Shown here in pieces: positions 1-10,467 of a stretch of DNA of 64,000 nt. A program made the translations under genes and the position numbers. Every line of letters begins with the position of its first letter. Within the stretch, counting starts at the first letter, position 1. Below the pieces are notes generated by a model. That model did no database searches, was not told the DNA's origin, and saw nothing but the letters and a program-made list of their open reading frames with translations. The stretch is from Plasticicumulans acidivorans (GTDB lineage: Bacteria; Pseudomonadota; Gammaproteobacteria; Competibacterales; Competibacteraceae), in contig NZ_QGTJ01000001.1 in the NCBI RefSeq assembly GCF_003182095.1, positions 124,001-188,000 of the forward strand. Reading direction: 5' to 3'.

Positions 1-563
1 GCATCGACATCGCCATCGGCAACATAGAGCGCGAGCTGCTTGACGGTGGCGGCGCGCACCACGACGTTGGCTTCGATTTCGCTGCGCAGGCCTGAGTGAT
101 CGAGGATTTCAGCCGCGGTGCGTCCCAGCGCCATCGCTTGCGGGTCCCCCAAACCGATCTTGACGCCCGGTTTAGCCAGGTCAGCAAAAGTCTCGATGCG
201 CTGCGCCGCAGCACGGTTGACGGCAATCACCGGCGCATGCTGCACCAGTGGCAACACCGCCAGTACTTCATTGCCGGCCTGCAGCGGCTCGGCATAACGC
301 AGTGAACCTGGCACGAAGACATCACCACGGCCGCTTTCACGAATTCGGTTGAGCAGCGCGCCGGAGCCACCGTATTCGATCTGCACCGCGACATGTTCAC
401 GCTGCTGGAAACGCTCGGCCAGCTGCTGCACCGGCGAGCGCAGGCCGGCACCGGCAAACACCAGCAGCTCGGCCGCCGCCGCCGCGTGCACCAGCAACAG
501 GCCAAGGCTCCCGCACAGAACCACCCGAGACCATCGACGCACCTTCACCCACTCCACGATCAT
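1..563 (-). CDS. ModA-like molybdate/oxyanion ABC substrate-binding protein (3' end cut by window)
   Basis: A minus-strand frame stays open from an ATG at 563 to the window edge, so the C-terminus is missing. The translation has a short basic N-terminus, a hydrophobic stretch (VVLCGSLGLLLVHAAAAAE) that reads as a signal peptide, then LLVFAGAGLRSPVQQLAERF and EYGGSGALLNRIRE. These match the start and first ligand loop of periplasmic ModA-type proteins. Known role of the family: bind molybdate or tungstate in the periplasm and pass it to a ModB/ModC importer, which would lie outside the window. The Shine-Dalgarno CGGAGG sits almost on top of the ATG at 563, so the GTG at 557 may be the real start. 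The exact oxyanion is not determined. Confidence 0.75.
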   Translation of the reverse strand, partial: MIVEWVKVRRWSRVVLCGSLGLLLVHAAAAAELLVFAGAGLRSPVQQLAERFQQREHVAVQIEYGGSGALLNRIRESGRGDVFVPGSLRYAEPLQAGNEVLAVLPLVQHAPVIAVNRAAAQRIETFADLAKPGVKIGLGDPQAMALGRTAAEILDHSGLRSEIEANVVVRAATVKQLALYVADGDVD

Positions 564-710
564 TCCTCCGAGCGTTATCTCAGCCAGAACATAACGCTGT
601 TTATCATGCGGTTTTTTGCATCGCAACAAAGGCAATGCTGCAGCGCTGGAGGAATCGGGAGCGCGCGCTGGGCCCGATCGGGTCCGCGCGTGTTGATAAT
701 CCGAAAGAAA

Positions 711-728
711 CGGCTCAGTCCTGAGCCG
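711..728 (-). terminator. Rho-independent terminator overlapping the end of the GNAT gene
   Basis: A perfect 8-bp inverted repeat (CGGCTCAG / CTGAGCCG, 2-nt loop) is followed on the minus strand by TTTCTTT. The stop codon of the acetyltransferase lies inside the stem. Confidence 0.65.
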
Positions 729-1416
729 TGAGGGTGCCGCGCAGCTCGGCCAGCGTTTGCGGCTGACGTCCGTCCGCGGACTCTGCCACCGCCTGCAGCC
801 AGGCTTCGAAAGCTGCCTGCCGCTGCGGCCAGTCGCAGTCCAGCATCGCGAACCAGGCGGTGTCACGGTTGCGGCCCTTGACCACCAGATGCTGGCGGAA
901 TACGCCCTCGAAACAGAAGCCGAAGCGTTCGGCGGCCCGCCGGGAACGGCGGTTCAGCGCATCGCACTTCCATTCCAGACGTCGGTAGCCAAGCTCGAAG
1001 GCGCGCCGCGCCAGCAGATAGATGGCCTCGGTCGCCGCCGTGCTGCGCTGCAGCGAGGCACCGAACCAGATATGACCGATTTCGATGACGCCGTGCTCGG
1101 GCGTGATGCGCAGATACGCCGCCATGCCGCAAGTGCACCCGCTGTGCTTGTCGACCAGCGCAAAAAACAGCGGATCGCTCGACGCAGCCTGCCGCTGCAG
1201 CCACTCGCCGAAAGCCTGGGCATCGGCGAACGGGCCGTAGGCCATGTAATCCCACAGATGCGGATCGCCACTGCAGGCGGCGGCATACAGCGCCGCGCCA
1301 TGCCGTTCAGGATCGAGGGCTTCGAGACGCACGCAGCGCCCTTCGCAGTTTTCGGCACTGGGCAGCGGCACCGGACGCCAGTCGAGTGGCTGCCCCAGCG
1401 GGAATTCATCGGACAT
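715..1416 (-). CDS. GNAT-family N-acetyltransferase (RimJ/RimL-like)
   Basis: A 233-residue protein with the whole-length pattern of RimJ/RimL-type acetyltransferases. It has an N-terminal strand LGQPLDWRPVPLP, the segment GRCVRLEALDPERH, a central GHIWFGASLQRSTAATEAIY (the acetyl-CoA binding beta-bulge and helix region) and RLEWKCDALNRRSRRAAERF, the conserved Asn-x-x-Ser motif near the C-terminus. The family acetylates amino groups of proteins or small molecules with acetyl-CoA; the substrate here cannot be read from sequence. It stands alone, with a terminator at its end. Confidence 0.85.
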   Translation of the reverse strand: MSDEFPLGQPLDWRPVPLPSAENCEGRCVRLEALDPERHGAALYAAACSGDPHLWDYMAYGPFADAQAFGEWLQRQAASSDPLFFALVDKHSGCTCGMAAYLRITPEHGVIEIGHIWFGASLQRSTAATEAIYLLARRAFELGYRRLEWKCDALNRRSRRAAERFGFCFEGVFRQHLVVKGRNRDTAWFAMLDCDWPQRQAAFEAWLQAVAESADGRQPQTLAELRGTLTAQD

Positions 1417-1484
1417 CGGACTGACCTCATCGAAGGGATCGCGGAGACGGCGCAGTATGGCCGTATCGCCCTGCGCTCACCCAC

Positions 1485-3554
1485 TCATTGCGGATCAGAA
1501 AGCTCGCGGACGACCGGCGCCACCGCCGGCGGCAACTGGATCGTGAAGCAGGCCCCCTGTCCGCTGTTGTAGTACGCGAGCACACCGTCGAGGTCACGAA
1601 TGATGCCGTAGGACAAGGCCAGTCCCAGCCCTGTCCCCTGACCCACCGGTTTGGTGGTGAAAAACGGCTCGAAGATGCGATCGCCGATGTCAGCGGGCAC
1701 ACCGCCGCCGCTGTCGCACACACACACCCCGGCCGCGCCGTCGCGTAACGGCGCGACGGTGATCAGTGCTGCGACGTCCGCACCCTCGCGACGACGGCGG
1801 GCGTTGATCGCATCGCGGGCATTGAGCAGCAGATTGATCAGTACCTGTTCGAGCAGCAGCAGATCGCCAAGCAGATGCATCGTCTCCAGCGCGGTATCGA
1901 TGCGCAGCTCGATGCCGGCTTCGCTGAGCTGCGATCCGATGATCGTCAGCGCGCCCCGCAGCGCTTCGGCCGGTTCGATCGGCGCAATGTGTTTGTCGCT
2001 GCGCCGTCCATAGATGCGCATGTGATCGATGATGCGCGAAGCGCGGGTGACGTTGCGTTCGAGCTTGTCGAGCTTGCGCAGCAGGTATTCCTCGTCGAGT
2101 GCACCAGCGGCATGACGCGCAGCGACGTTGTCGAGTGTCAGGCGCATCGCGTTCAGCGGCTGGTTGAGCTCGTGCGCCAGCCCGGTGGCCATCTCGCCCA
2201 GGGTCACCAGTTTTCCCGACTGGTAGATCGCCAGTTCCGCTTCGTGCTGTTCGGTCAGGTCGAGGCCGATACCGACCAGATGACGCAGCGTACCCGCACT
2301 GTCATGCACGCCGGTCAGCGTCCAGGCGATCGAGCGCAGGCGCCCGCGCGTATCGGCCACCTGAGTTTCGCTGTGCATCGGTAACTGCTGACAGACGGCG
2401 TCGAAGGGACGGCGCGTCACGGCATTGAGCCAGGTGCCGTCCACCTCGGGACCGAAGGTCTGCTCGAACAGCGCATTCGCCATCACCAGCCGACCCTCAC
2501 CGTCGGCGACAAAGACGATCGCGCCGGCGGTATCGATGATGCTGCGCATGAACTGCTGTTCGCGCGCGGCCGCCCAGGCTTCACGGTCGCGGCGCTCGGC
2601 GAGCAGGCGCTCATGGGCGTAGCGACGCAGCAGCCAGCCTGCCAGCACGATCATCAGCAACAGCGCCAGAAACAGCCCGCTGTAGGTCATGATGCTGCTG
2701 CGCAGTCCGTCGAAAGCCGTCGCGCGCGGCAGGCTGACCTCGACGATCAGCGGAAAATCCTTGATCCGGCGGTAGCTGACGAAAGCCGCCTCTCCCGTGG
2801 TGGCGTCGATGTTTTCATAGTCGCCCTCCGCCGCCGCCGCGTAGTGGGTAAACAGCGGACCGTGGCGGTAGTTGCGCTCGACCATCGCCGCAAAACGATC
2901 GACCTGCGAAGTCGCCCGCAGCTGGCCGTCCTCACCGAACAGGGAAACGACGATATCGTCACCGCTGGTCAGCGATTTATAGAAACGGCTCAGGTACAGC
3001 GGATCGAAGGACACGACGGCAACCCCCCGGAAGGCCCCGCTGTCGTCGACGATGCGCCGCGTGTACTGGATCGACCACTTGTGGCTGGCACGCCCCAGCA
3101 GCGCCTTGCTGATGTAGGTGCTGTCGGCATCCGGCTGCAGGTAATAGCGATAGTGCTCACGATCGGACAGGTCGATACCGATGCTCGAAGTACCGGTACT
3201 GGTGGCGTAGAGCCTGCCGCGGGCATCGATGATGGCGTACTGCACGGCCACATCGTCGACGTGCAGCAATTCCTGCAGACGTGCGGTCAACTCGGCGATA
3301 TCGGGATAGCGCACGAAGTAGTCGGCAACGTAGCGGCTCTGCTGATCGAGCGCACGAAACGTGCGATAGATATGCTCATCGAAAGCACGCGCCAGCGTCG
3401 ACGTGGCCTGCTGCGCGGTATCGATGCGATGTACGTACTCCTCCCGAATCGCCGTCGCCGTGATCAGCCCTGCCAGTAACAGCACACAGGCCGCGCCGAT
3501 CACGTAGAGCGTGGTCAAAGAGCGAGTTCCTTCGAGCTTCCGAGCGGTGACCAC
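1485..3554 (-). CDS. Membrane sensor histidine kinase (Cache sensor, PAS, HisKA, HATPase)
   Basis: The frame opens further upstream, but the best start is the GTG at 3554, preceded by GGGGAGG at 7-nt spacing; this gives 689 residues. Order: transmembrane helix LTTLYVIGAACVLLLAGLI, a large periplasmic dCache-like region with YYLQPDADSTYISKALLGR, a second membrane helix (LFLALLLMIVLAGWLL), a PAS domain, the HisKA box LGEMATGLAHELNQPLNAM with the phospho-accepting His, N-box EQVLINLLLNARDA, G1 DSGGGVP and G2 GQGTGLGLALSYGI. All catalytic motifs look intact. It is divergent from the response-regulator gene starting at 3673 and very probably phosphorylates it. The HisKA/HATPase arrangement resembles DctB-type kinases. 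The ligand is unknown. Confidence 0.9.
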   Translation of the reverse strand: MVTARKLEGTRSLTTLYVIGAACVLLLAGLITATAIREEYVHRIDTAQQATSTLARAFDEHIYRTFRALDQQSRYVADYFVRYPDIAELTARLQELLHVDDVAVQYAIIDARGRLYATSTGTSSIGIDLSDREHYRYYLQPDADSTYISKALLGRASHKWSIQYTRRIVDDSGAFRGVAVVSFDPLYLSRFYKSLTSGDDIVVSLFGEDGQLRATSQVDRFAAMVERNYRHGPLFTHYAAAAEGDYENIDATTGEAAFVSYRRIKDFPLIVEVSLPRATAFDGLRSSIMTYSGLFLALLLMIVLAGWLLRRYAHERLLAERRDREAWAAAREQQFMRSIIDTAGAIVFVADGEGRLVMANALFEQTFGPEVDGTWLNAVTRRPFDAVCQQLPMHSETQVADTRGRLRSIAWTLTGVHDSAGTLRHLVGIGLDLTEQHEAELAIYQSGKLVTLGEMATGLAHELNQPLNAMRLTLDNVAARHAAGALDEEYLLRKLDKLERNVTRASRIIDHMRIYGRRSDKHIAPIEPAEALRGALTIIGSQLSEAGIELRIDTALETMHLLGDLLLLEQVLINLLLNARDAINARRRREGADVAALITVAPLRDGAAGVCVCDSGGGVPADIGDRIFEPFFTTKPVGQGTGLGLALSYGIIRDLDGVLAYYNSGQGACFTIQLPPAVAPVVRELSDPQ

Positions 3555-3672
3555 GGTGAAGCCTCCCCATCGCTGAGATCCCGAACAGATGTTTAACCGC
3601 CAACAGGCTATGAAGCTGTGAGCGGTGTCTCTACTCTCAATTAGATCTAGTGCTGCTGACGGAAGAGTGTTC

Positions 3673-4446
3673 ATGACCCATGTCGGGCCAAGCCGTATCC
3701 TGCTGGTCGAAGACGATGACGATGCCCGTGAAGAACTGGCCGAAGCGCTGGAGGCCGCCGCCTACACCTGTCGGGCAGTCGCTACGGCAGAGGCGGCTAT
3801 CACCGCTTTCAGCGAAGAGGCCTTCGCTGTCGTCATCTCCGATCTCAAGCTGCCGACGGCCGACGGCAATGCTCTGATCCGCCAGCTCGGCGCGATCGCT
3901 CAGCGGGAAGGGCGCAACTGGCGCGCCATCCTCATCAGCGGCCATGCGGAAAAACACGATGTGATCGCCGCGATGCGCAGCGGCGTCATCGATTACATCG
4001 ACAAACCGATCGAGACCGTACAGCTGGTTTGCGCCATTCAGCGCGCCGAGCAGCAACTGGCGGCGGAACACACGCAGGCCGACGCCCGCATCGAGCACAT
4101 GAGTGCAACGCTGCACCAGCTCGGCCAATCGGTGCAGGCCCTGCGTGAGCACATCGAGCGCGGACAGCAGCGCCCGCTCGAATCCAGCGTGGAAGCCGCG
4201 CACGCTCCACTGCCTGAATTAACACCGCGGATGTGGGAGGTGCTCCGACACATCCGTGCCGGCAAGTCGAACTACGTGATCGCCTGCGACATGGGCATCT
4301 CGGAGAACACCGTCAAGCTCTACGTGTCGCAGATCCTGCACGCGACACCAGCGACCAACCGCACGCAGCTCGCGCTCTACGCCGAGCGCTGGCTGCCACG
4401 AGCCGAAGCCAGCGGCCTGCTGCCAAAGACATCGGCAGACTCCTGA
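3673..4446 (+). CDS. Response regulator with receiver and LuxR-type HTH
   Basis: The start is taken at ATG 3673 (GGAAGAG just upstream) because the receiver begins immediately: SRILLVEDDDDARE holds the acidic pocket. Phospho-acceptor Asp57 sits in VVISDLKLPTADGNA, followed by ISGH and Lys111 in YIDKPIE. Residues about 130-175 form a charged, probably coiled-coil linker. The C-terminus (LTPRMWEVLRHIRAGKSNYV to GISENTVKLYVSQIL) is a LuxR/GerE-type helix-turn-helix. It pairs with the divergent kinase; the 120-bp gap between them should hold both promoters. No target genes can be deduced. Confidence 0.92.
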   Translation: MTHVGPSRILLVEDDDDAREELAEALEAAAYTCRAVATAEAAITAFSEEAFAVVISDLKLPTADGNALIRQLGAIAQREGRNWRAILISGHAEKHDVIAAMRSGVIDYIDKPIETVQLVCAIQRAEQQLAAEHTQADARIEHMSATLHQLGQSVQALREHIERGQQRPLESSVEAAHAPLPELTPRMWEVLRHIRAGKSNYVIACDMGISENTVKLYVSQILHATPATNRTQLALYAERWLPRAEASGLLPKTSADS

Positions 4447-4474
4447 GCTCATCGAGCCCACACGGCGGCCCCAT

Positions 4475-4499
4475 GGCCCGTTTGCCAGGCAAACGGGCC
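4475..4499. terminator. Perfect 12-bp palindrome between convergent genes
   Basis: GGCCCGTTTGCC, one base, then GGCAAACGGGCC, placed between the convergent response regulator and aroC. It has no T-tract, but the position suits a bidirectional terminator. It could instead be a scattered repeat unit. Confidence 0.55.
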
Positions 4500-4521
4500 C
4501 GTCCGAGACCTGCGACGAGAA

Positions 4522-5631
4522 TCAGTCTTCGACCGGCGCCTGTGCAGCAATCACCGGCGTCATCGAACGCACGTCCGCGTTCTGCCCGCGCTGACGCAGC
4601 GCGTGATCCATCAGCACGATGGCCATCATCGCCTCGGCGATCGGCGTGGCGCGGATGCCGACACAGGGATCGTGGCGGCCGTGCGTCACCACTTCCACCG
4701 GCTCGCCGGCGCTGTCGATGCTGCGTCCCGGCAGGCGAATGCTGGAGGTCGGCTTCAGCGCGATGTGCGCGATGATGTCCTGGCCGGTGGAGATACCGCC
4801 GAGAATGCCGCCGGCGTGGTTGCTGAGAAACCCCTCCGGCGTCAGCTCATCGCGAAACTCCGTACCCAGCGCCTCGACACACTCGAAGCCGTCACCGATT
4901 TCCACGCCCTTGACGGCGTTGATGCTCATCAGCGCGTGTGCCAAATCGGCATCCAGCCGATCGAAAATCGGCTCGCCGAAACCGACCGGCACATGCTGCG
5001 CCACCACGGTGACCCGAGCACCGACGGAATTGCCGGACTTTCGCAGCTGATCCATGAAGATTTCGAGGTCATTGACCTTGGCCGGATCAGGGCAGAAGAA
5101 CGGGTTGTTGCCGACTTCTTCCCAGATCAGCGCATTCGGCCGGATCGGCCCGAGCTGCGACAGGTAGCCACGCACGGTCATGCCGAACTGCTGGTGCAGC
5201 CACTTCTTGGCGATCGCGCCGGCGGCGACGCGCATCGCCGTCTCGCGCGCCGACGAACGGCCGCCACCGCGGTAGTCACGCAGACCATACTTCTGCTGAT
5301 AGGTGTAATCGGCGTGGCCCGGGCGGAAGGTACTGGCGATCTTCGAATAATCCTGCGAGCGCTGATCCGTGTTTTCGATCAGCAGCGCGATCGGACACCC
5401 CGTCGTCCGCCCCTCGAAAACACCGGAGAGGATACGCACCCGATCCTCTTCCCGACGCTGGGTGGTATGACGACTGGTGCCCGGCTTGCGACGATCGAGA
5501 TCGCCCTGCAGATCGGCCTCGCTCAGTTCGAGTCCAGGCGGGCAGCCATCGACAATCCCCACCAGCGCTGCGCCATGCGACTCGCCGGCAGTAGTGACAG
5601 TAAAAAGCTTGCCGTAGCTATTTCCAGACAT
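4522..5631 (-). CDS. aroC: Chorismate synthase
   Basis: A 369-residue protein starting at ATG 5631 ([20 protein letters not shown], the canonical N-terminus). Signature segments include [48 protein letters not shown] and [20 protein letters not shown]. The enzyme converts 5-enolpyruvylshikimate-3-phosphate to chorismate using reduced FMN, the last common step to the aromatic amino acids, folates and quinones. Length and motifs are typical. It is a housekeeping gene with no clear functional link to the exopolysaccharide genes downstream on the same strand. Confidence 0.97.
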   Translation of the reverse strand: MSGNSYGKLFTVTTAGESHGAALVGIVDGCPPGLELSEADLQGDLDRRKPGTSRHTTQRREEDRVRILSGVFEGRTTGCPIALLIENTDQRSQDYSKIASTFRPGHADYTYQQKYGLRDYRGGGRSSARETAMRVAAGAIAKKWLHQQFGMTVRGYLSQLGPIRPNALIWEEVGNNPFFCPDPAKVNDLEIFMDQLRKSGNSVGARVTVVAQHVPVGFGEPIFDRLDADLAHALMSINAVKGVEIGDGFECVEALGTEFRDELTPEGFLSNHAGGILGGISTGQDIIAHIALKPTSSIRLPGRSIDSAGEPVEVVTHGRHDPCVGIRATPIAEAMMAIVLMDHALRQRGQNADVRSMTPVIAAQAPVED

Positions 5632-5748
5632 GGTGAGGCCATCTGCTTGTGGAGCGGGTGCGCATTGTCGGCCGTGGCAGCAAACGCGCAAAGCGTTTTC
5701 TCATTTCGTCACATTTGCAGCGCCAGCCACACAGTTAGCGCACGCCGC

Positions 5749-7271
5749 TCAATACGCCCCATCCCCCTTCAACACCACTTTGATGGTCCGCAGCAGGATC
5801 ACCACGTCATACCAGAGCGACCAGTTGCGCACGTACCAGGCGTCCAGATTGACACGCGTAGCATAAGTCGTATCGCTGCGGCCGCTGATCTGCCAAAGCC
5901 CGGTGATGCCCGGCCGCGCTTCCAGGTAATACTCCAGCTGATCACCGTACTCTTTCAATTCATCCCGAATAACCGGTCTGGGGCCAACGAGACTCATCTC
6001 GCCTCTCAGTACGTTCCATAACTGCGGCAGTTCGTCGAGGCTCGTTTTCTCAACAGGGCACCGATCCGTGTGACGCGGGGATCATTTTTCAGTTTGCGAT
6101 CCTTTTCCCATTCCGCCAGCGCGGCCGGATCATTCTTCAGTAACTCCTGCAAGCGCAGCTGTGCATCAGGCACCATGGTTCTGAATTTCAGACAGCGGAA
6201 GGTATTGCCGCACTGCCCGATACGTTCATGGGCGAATACAGCCGCGCCACCATCCCTACGCACCGCCCAGGCAAGCCAAGCCAGCAACGGTGACAACAGC
6301 AGCAACAGCAGGGCTGAAACACTTATATCGAACAAGCGTTTTGCCAGCTGATGACCATAACGCCCAAGGTTATTCTTGACCTGCAGCAGCAGGACTTCAT
6401 GGCTGAAAAAATGCCCCACGTCCATTCCACACAGGGGCAAACCGCGCAACGCTGGAATGACATATAACTCCGACGTCATACGCTGCAGGGAATGCAGCAA
6501 ATGGGTATGAGCATTCAACCCACCCATTTCCAGCGCGACCACGATGACCGGTTTCTCCCATTCCACGAACATTTCCGCAGGATCACCGTGCAACGGTCGC
6601 ACAGGGACTCGGCGTCCCTTCAAGGTACGTGTCCCATCGCAGGGAACCGGCTCGCCGTCCGGAACGAAAAAGCCCACGACCTTCAACCCCATCCAGCGCT
6701 CATCAGTCAATGCGGCGCCGCTTTCGAGTGCGTTGAAACCACCACCCACGATCACCGCCGGACGCTCCCAGCGATTGAATGCGCGCAGCACGGCACGGGC
6801 AAACCTGCGTGCGAATGGCAAGCCAAATACCGCCAGCGTCCAGGTCAGCAGCATCCCCAGGCGACTGGTGTCCGCCTTCACCAGCATTAACAAAGTAAAA
6901 TTGACCAGTGCCAGTTTAAAGACGATTTCAACGATCTGTCGTACTTCATCCCAGAATGGCTGGCGCTTTGAATAATGGCCACGCACCCAAAATCGGTTAA
7001 TTCCAATGGCGGCGGCAACCAGCGCATAAAGACTTGCATCGACCAGGCCGTTACGCGCCAACCAGATATCAAAAGAAAGATCTGAAATGTGATCGTTCAA
7101 CCATGCCGACCACTGTCCCACCATAAAGCAGAGCAGTAAACAAATAGCATCAAAAATTATGATAGTGCTTTGTACGATGAAAAGATTCGTATCCAGCCAC
7201 ACCCGTTTACACGGATAATTCCGAAGCACTGGCTTAATCAACTTTGAGCTATCAACGTCTTCAGCCATCAT
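5749..7271 (-). pseudogene. WbaP-type undecaprenyl-phosphate sugar-1-phosphate transferase, split by a -1 frameshift
   Basis: Two consecutive minus-strand frames together make one polyprenyl-phosphate sugar transferase. The first (from 7271) has several membrane helices, a nucleotide-binding-like middle, and the start of the catalytic domain ([42 protein letters not shown]), then runs into a stop at about 6006. The second (to 5749) continues with [29 protein letters not shown] and the tail. One extra A in the AAAA run at 6045-6048 would restore [17 protein letters not shown], the conserved family motif. The enzyme primes exopolysaccharide synthesis by loading the first sugar phosphate on undecaprenyl phosphate. 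As read, it is interrupted before the end of the catalytic domain; a sequencing error or slippage are alternatives. Confidence 0.88.
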
Positions 7272-7420
7272 AACTAAAACCTATTGTGTAATCTTTCTAG
7301 TTACACCGCAAAAAGCGACATGTTTGACTTATGTCCAAGACACAACAAAAAGTCACGCACATGAAACTTTGTTTGGTGCTTCAGTTCCTCCTTAGCATCC
7401 CTGCCAAAACATCTCGATAA

Positions 7421-8362
7421 TCAATCGCGCCGACTTCCGGCGGATTCCTTAAACCACTGGTAAGTCTGTTCGATCCCCTCGCGCAGACCGATCCGCGCCC
7501 GCCAACCCAGCGCATTGAGCCGGTTCACATCCATCAACTTGCGTGGCGTGCCATCCGGCTTGCTCAGATCCTGCACGATCTCGCCCTTGAAACCAACAAC
7601 GTCCCGGATGATTTCAGCCACTTCACGAATAGTCACATCATCGCCAATCCCGACATTAACGAAATCTTCACCGGAATAATGTTGCATCAGGAAAACCGCG
7701 GCGGCGCCGAGGTCATCGACATGCAGGAATTCCCGCCGCGGCGTGCCGGTTCCCCACATGACCACCTGCGCATCATCACGATGTTTAGCATCGTGAAACT
7801 TGCGGATCAGTGCGGGTAAGACATGAGATGTTTCCAAATTGAAATTATCGCCCGGCCCATAAAGATTAGTCGGCATCAGGGCAATGGCGTCGAAACCATA
7901 TTGACGGCGATAAGCCTGACACATCTTGATACCGGCAATCTTGGCAATCGCATACCACTCGTTGGTCGGTTCCAGCTCGCCGGTGAGCAGGCAGCTTTCC
8001 GGCATCGGTTGCGGAGCAAATTTCGGGTAGATGCATGAAGAACCGAGGAATTGCAGCTTCTTCACACCGTGCAGCCAGGCCGAGTGAATGACGTTGGTCT
8101 GAATGGCCAGATTGTCGCGGAGGAATTCCGCCGGATAACTCGCATTGGCCTGAATTCCGCCAACCTTGGCGGCGGCAAGAAAGACATACTCCGGCTGCTC
8201 GGCGGCGAAAAAGGCCTCGACGGCACCCTGATCGGTCAGATCGAGCTCGGCATGCGTGCGCAAAACGAAATGGTCATAGCCAGCCGCCTGCAGGCTGCGC
8301 AGGATAGCTCCGCCGGCGAGACCGCGATGGCCGGCCACGTAAATCTTGGCGTGCGGGTCCAT
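7421..8362 (-). CDS. fcl: GDP-L-fucose synthase
   Basis: A 313-residue short-chain dehydrogenase. It opens with the Rossmann motif IYVAGHRGLAGGAI, has the family-specific FLGSSCIYPKFAPQPMPES, and the catalytic Tyr/Lys in NEWYAIAKIAGIKM. It is an epimerase-reductase that turns GDP-4-keto-6-deoxymannose plus NADPH into GDP-L-fucose. It starts 10 bp after gmd, which supplies its substrate, so this locus makes fucose for the polysaccharide. Length is typical. About 150 bp without an evident gene separates it from the broken priming transferase. Confidence 0.95.
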   Translation of the reverse strand: MDPHAKIYVAGHRGLAGGAILRSLQAAGYDHFVLRTHAELDLTDQGAVEAFFAAEQPEYVFLAAAKVGGIQANASYPAEFLRDNLAIQTNVIHSAWLHGVKKLQFLGSSCIYPKFAPQPMPESCLLTGELEPTNEWYAIAKIAGIKMCQAYRRQYGFDAIALMPTNLYGPGDNFNLETSHVLPALIRKFHDAKHRDDAQVVMWGTGTPRREFLHVDDLGAAAVFLMQHYSGEDFVNVGIGDDVTIREVAEIIRDVVGFKGEIVQDLSKPDGTPRKLMDVNRLNALGWRARIGLREGIEQTYQWFKESAGSRRD

Positions 8363-8371
8363 AGCGCTCCC

Positions 8372-9487
8372 TCACTCGTGATAATTGAAAGACTTGAAGC
8401 CGGCAAGTTTCACCAGGCTGTCACGCTTGGCGATCTTGAAGTCCTCTTCGACCATTTCGCGCACGAGCTCATCGAAGCTTGTCGTCGGAGTCCAGCCGAG
8501 TTTTTCACGCGCCTTGGTCGGATCGCCGAGCAGGGTCTCCACTTCTGCCGGGCGGAAATAGCGTGGATCGACAGCCACAATTTTCTGCCCGGGCCGGACA
8601 TGGAGGTTCTCACCCTCCACTTTCTCAACGATACCGACTTCTTCGACGCCCTCGCCTTCAAATCGCAACGTGATACCCAGCTGTGCAGCGGCGCGCTGGA
8701 CGAAATCGCGAACCGAGTACTGCACACCGGTCGCAATGACGAAATCTTCCGCCTGTGCCTGTTGCAGCATCAGCCACTGCATTTGCACGTAATCACGAGC
8801 ATGCCCCCAATCGCGCAGGGAGTTCAGATTACCCAGGTACAGGCAGTCCTGCAGACCAATCGCAATCCGTGCAATTGCCCGGGTAATTTTTCGTGTGACG
8901 AAAGTTTCACCACGCAGCGGTGATTCGTGGTTGAACAGGATTCCGTTACAGGCATACATACCGTATGACTCACGATAATTAACGGTAATCCAGTAACCAT
9001 ACAATTTAGCGACCGCATACGGTGAACGTGGATAGAACGGCGTGGTTTCCTTCTGCGGAATCTCCTGCACCAGACCATACAGCTCCGAAGTCGAAGCCTG
9101 GTAGAAACGGGTCTTGTGCTCCAATCCAAGAATACGAATCGCCTCAAGCAGACGTAGTGTGCCGAGAGCATCACTGTTTGCAGTGTATTCGGGACTCTCG
9201 AACGATACGGCCACATGTGACTGCGCACCGAGATTATAAACCTCGTCCGGTTGCACCTCCTGCATAACACGGATCAGATTGGTCGAATCCGTCAAATCTC
9301 CGTAATGCAGCACGAAATGACGATTTTCGACATGCGGATCCTGATACAGGTGATCGATGCGGTCAGTATTGAACAGCGACGAGCGCCGTTTGATGCCATG
9401 CACTTCATAACCTTTTTTCAGCAGGAACTCTGACAGGTAGGCACCATCCTGACCAGTGACGCCGGTAATAAGTGCACGCTTATTCAT
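8372..9487 (-). CDS. gmd: GDP-mannose 4,6-dehydratase
   Basis: A 371-residue protein starting at ATG 9487 ([20 protein letters not shown]). Its hallmarks are the glycine-rich NADP site, [39 protein letters not shown] with the catalytic Thr/Glu region, and [19 protein letters not shown] with Tyr-x3-Lys. It dehydrates GDP-mannose to GDP-4-keto-6-deoxymannose, which the adjacent fcl reduces. Base composition is GC-richer than the glycosyltransferases that follow upstream. Confidence 0.96.
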   Translation of the reverse strand: MNKRALITGVTGQDGAYLSEFLLKKGYEVHGIKRRSSLFNTDRIDHLYQDPHVENRHFVLHYGDLTDSTNLIRVMQEVQPDEVYNLGAQSHVAVSFESPEYTANSDALGTLRLLEAIRILGLEHKTRFYQASTSELYGLVQEIPQKETTPFYPRSPYAVAKLYGYWITVNYRESYGMYACNGILFNHESPLRGETFVTRKITRAIARIAIGLQDCLYLGNLNSLRDWGHARDYVQMQWLMLQQAQAEDFVIATGVQYSVRDFVQRAAAQLGITLRFEGEGVEEVGIVEKVEGENLHVRPGQKIVAVDPRYFRPAEVETLLGDPTKAREKLGWTPTTSFDELVREMVEEDFKIAKRDSLVKLAGFKSFNYHE

Positions 9488-9534
9488 GACAGCCTCTAAA
9501 ATTTGAGCAAGAACCCGGTTACAAACACAAAAAT

Positions 9535-10467
9535 TTATTTCTGTAACCAATAACGGTGATGCATGCTTAGTTTTTTCTTAACGGCAGGAGATAACTTTTT
9601 CTCGCTTCTGCCAAGCTTATATCCCGCAAATTTCAAAAACGTTCTGATGCAAGCAGACGGAATCAACCATGGAGCCTGTCTGGATAACATTTTTAATTCA
9701 GAAGATACAAATCGAGCGCCCTCACCTTCCGCTCCACCAAACTGATCCTGCAGCCAAGGCTCCCTGGAGTGAAAGACACCAATATCAAAATATCGTTTAA
9801 AATCCTCAAAAAAACCATAATCGTGTGAATGAAATACACAAGCCTCGGCGCAGTAGGCGACCTTCCAATCAGACAAAATCATTTTCGCAGCCACATAGGT
9901 ATCTTCGTTCATAATGGTATTCGACGGAAACCCGCCAACCTGCTGCAAAGCAGATGTCCGATAAGCCGCAAAAGAATTAGATATAAAAGCTGTTTTTATT
10001 CCAAATTTATTGATATCTGCTTTGCTTTTAACACAGCTGGATGCTGGATAATTGAACAACCGTGCATGCGCACCAATAAGACCTGAATCTTTGTGTGGTA
10101 ACTGCCGTCCATAGGCAGCACCAACCTTTTCATCGCAAAAACAATGCATCAGGTGCTCGATAGATTCACGGTGCGAAAACAAGGCGTCTTGTGTACAAAA
10201 AACTACAAATTCCAGATTATTCAAAAAATTCACACCAAACTGCCGGGTCCCTCCATGATTAAAGTCAACCTTGTTTATCTCATAAATCTTGCACCCTGCC
10301 GCCCGCGCCAGACGCACAGTGTCATCAGTTGAGCCCGAATCGATCACCAGACATCCCATCTCTGGAAGGCATGTCTGCTCTCGATATGCCTCCAGCCACT
10401 GCTCCCATACAGAACCAGGATTTAGAGTTGGAACAATTAACGCTCCCGGGAAAAACTTCGCAGTCAT
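9535..10467 (-). CDS. Family 2 glycosyltransferase (rhamnosyltransferase-like)
   Basis: A 310-residue protein. The ATG at 10467 overlaps the previous stop (TAATG), which argues for translational coupling. The GT-A fold motifs read [45 protein letters not shown] and FCTQDALF; the DxD-like metal site is FCTQDA as in rhamnosyltransferases. [20 protein letters not shown] and [12 protein letters not shown] complete the acceptor side. It is cytoplasmic and adds one sugar to the lipid-linked repeat unit. The exact sugar is unknown; L-fucose or rhamnose-like donors would fit. Confidence 0.87.
   Translation of the reverse strand: MTAKFFPGALIVPTLNPGSVWEQWLEAYREQTCLPEMGCLVIDSGSTDDTVRLARAAGCKIYEINKVDFNHGGTRQFGVNFLNNLEFVVFCTQDALFSHRESIEHLMHCFCDEKVGAAYGRQLPHKDSGLIGAHARLFNYPASSCVKSKADINKFGIKTAFISNSFAAYRTSALQQVGGFPSNTIMNEDTYVAAKMILSDWKVAYCAEACVFHSHDYGFFEDFKRYFDIGVFHSREPWLQDQFGGAEGEGARFVSSELKMLSRQAPWLIPSACIRTFLKFAGYKLGRSEKKLSPAVKKKLSMHHRYWLQK

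Noticed and set aside
4603-6021. 472-codon plus-strand open frame over aroC and the sugar transferase
   Set aside because: Opposite strand to aroC, whose motifs are unambiguous; translation shows low-complexity GC-frame composition and no domain.
6040-6050. Programmed ribosomal frameshift in the WbaP-like gene
   Set aside because: Only four A in the run, no downstream stimulatory stem is evident, and the family is not known to use frameshifting. A simple indel is more likely.
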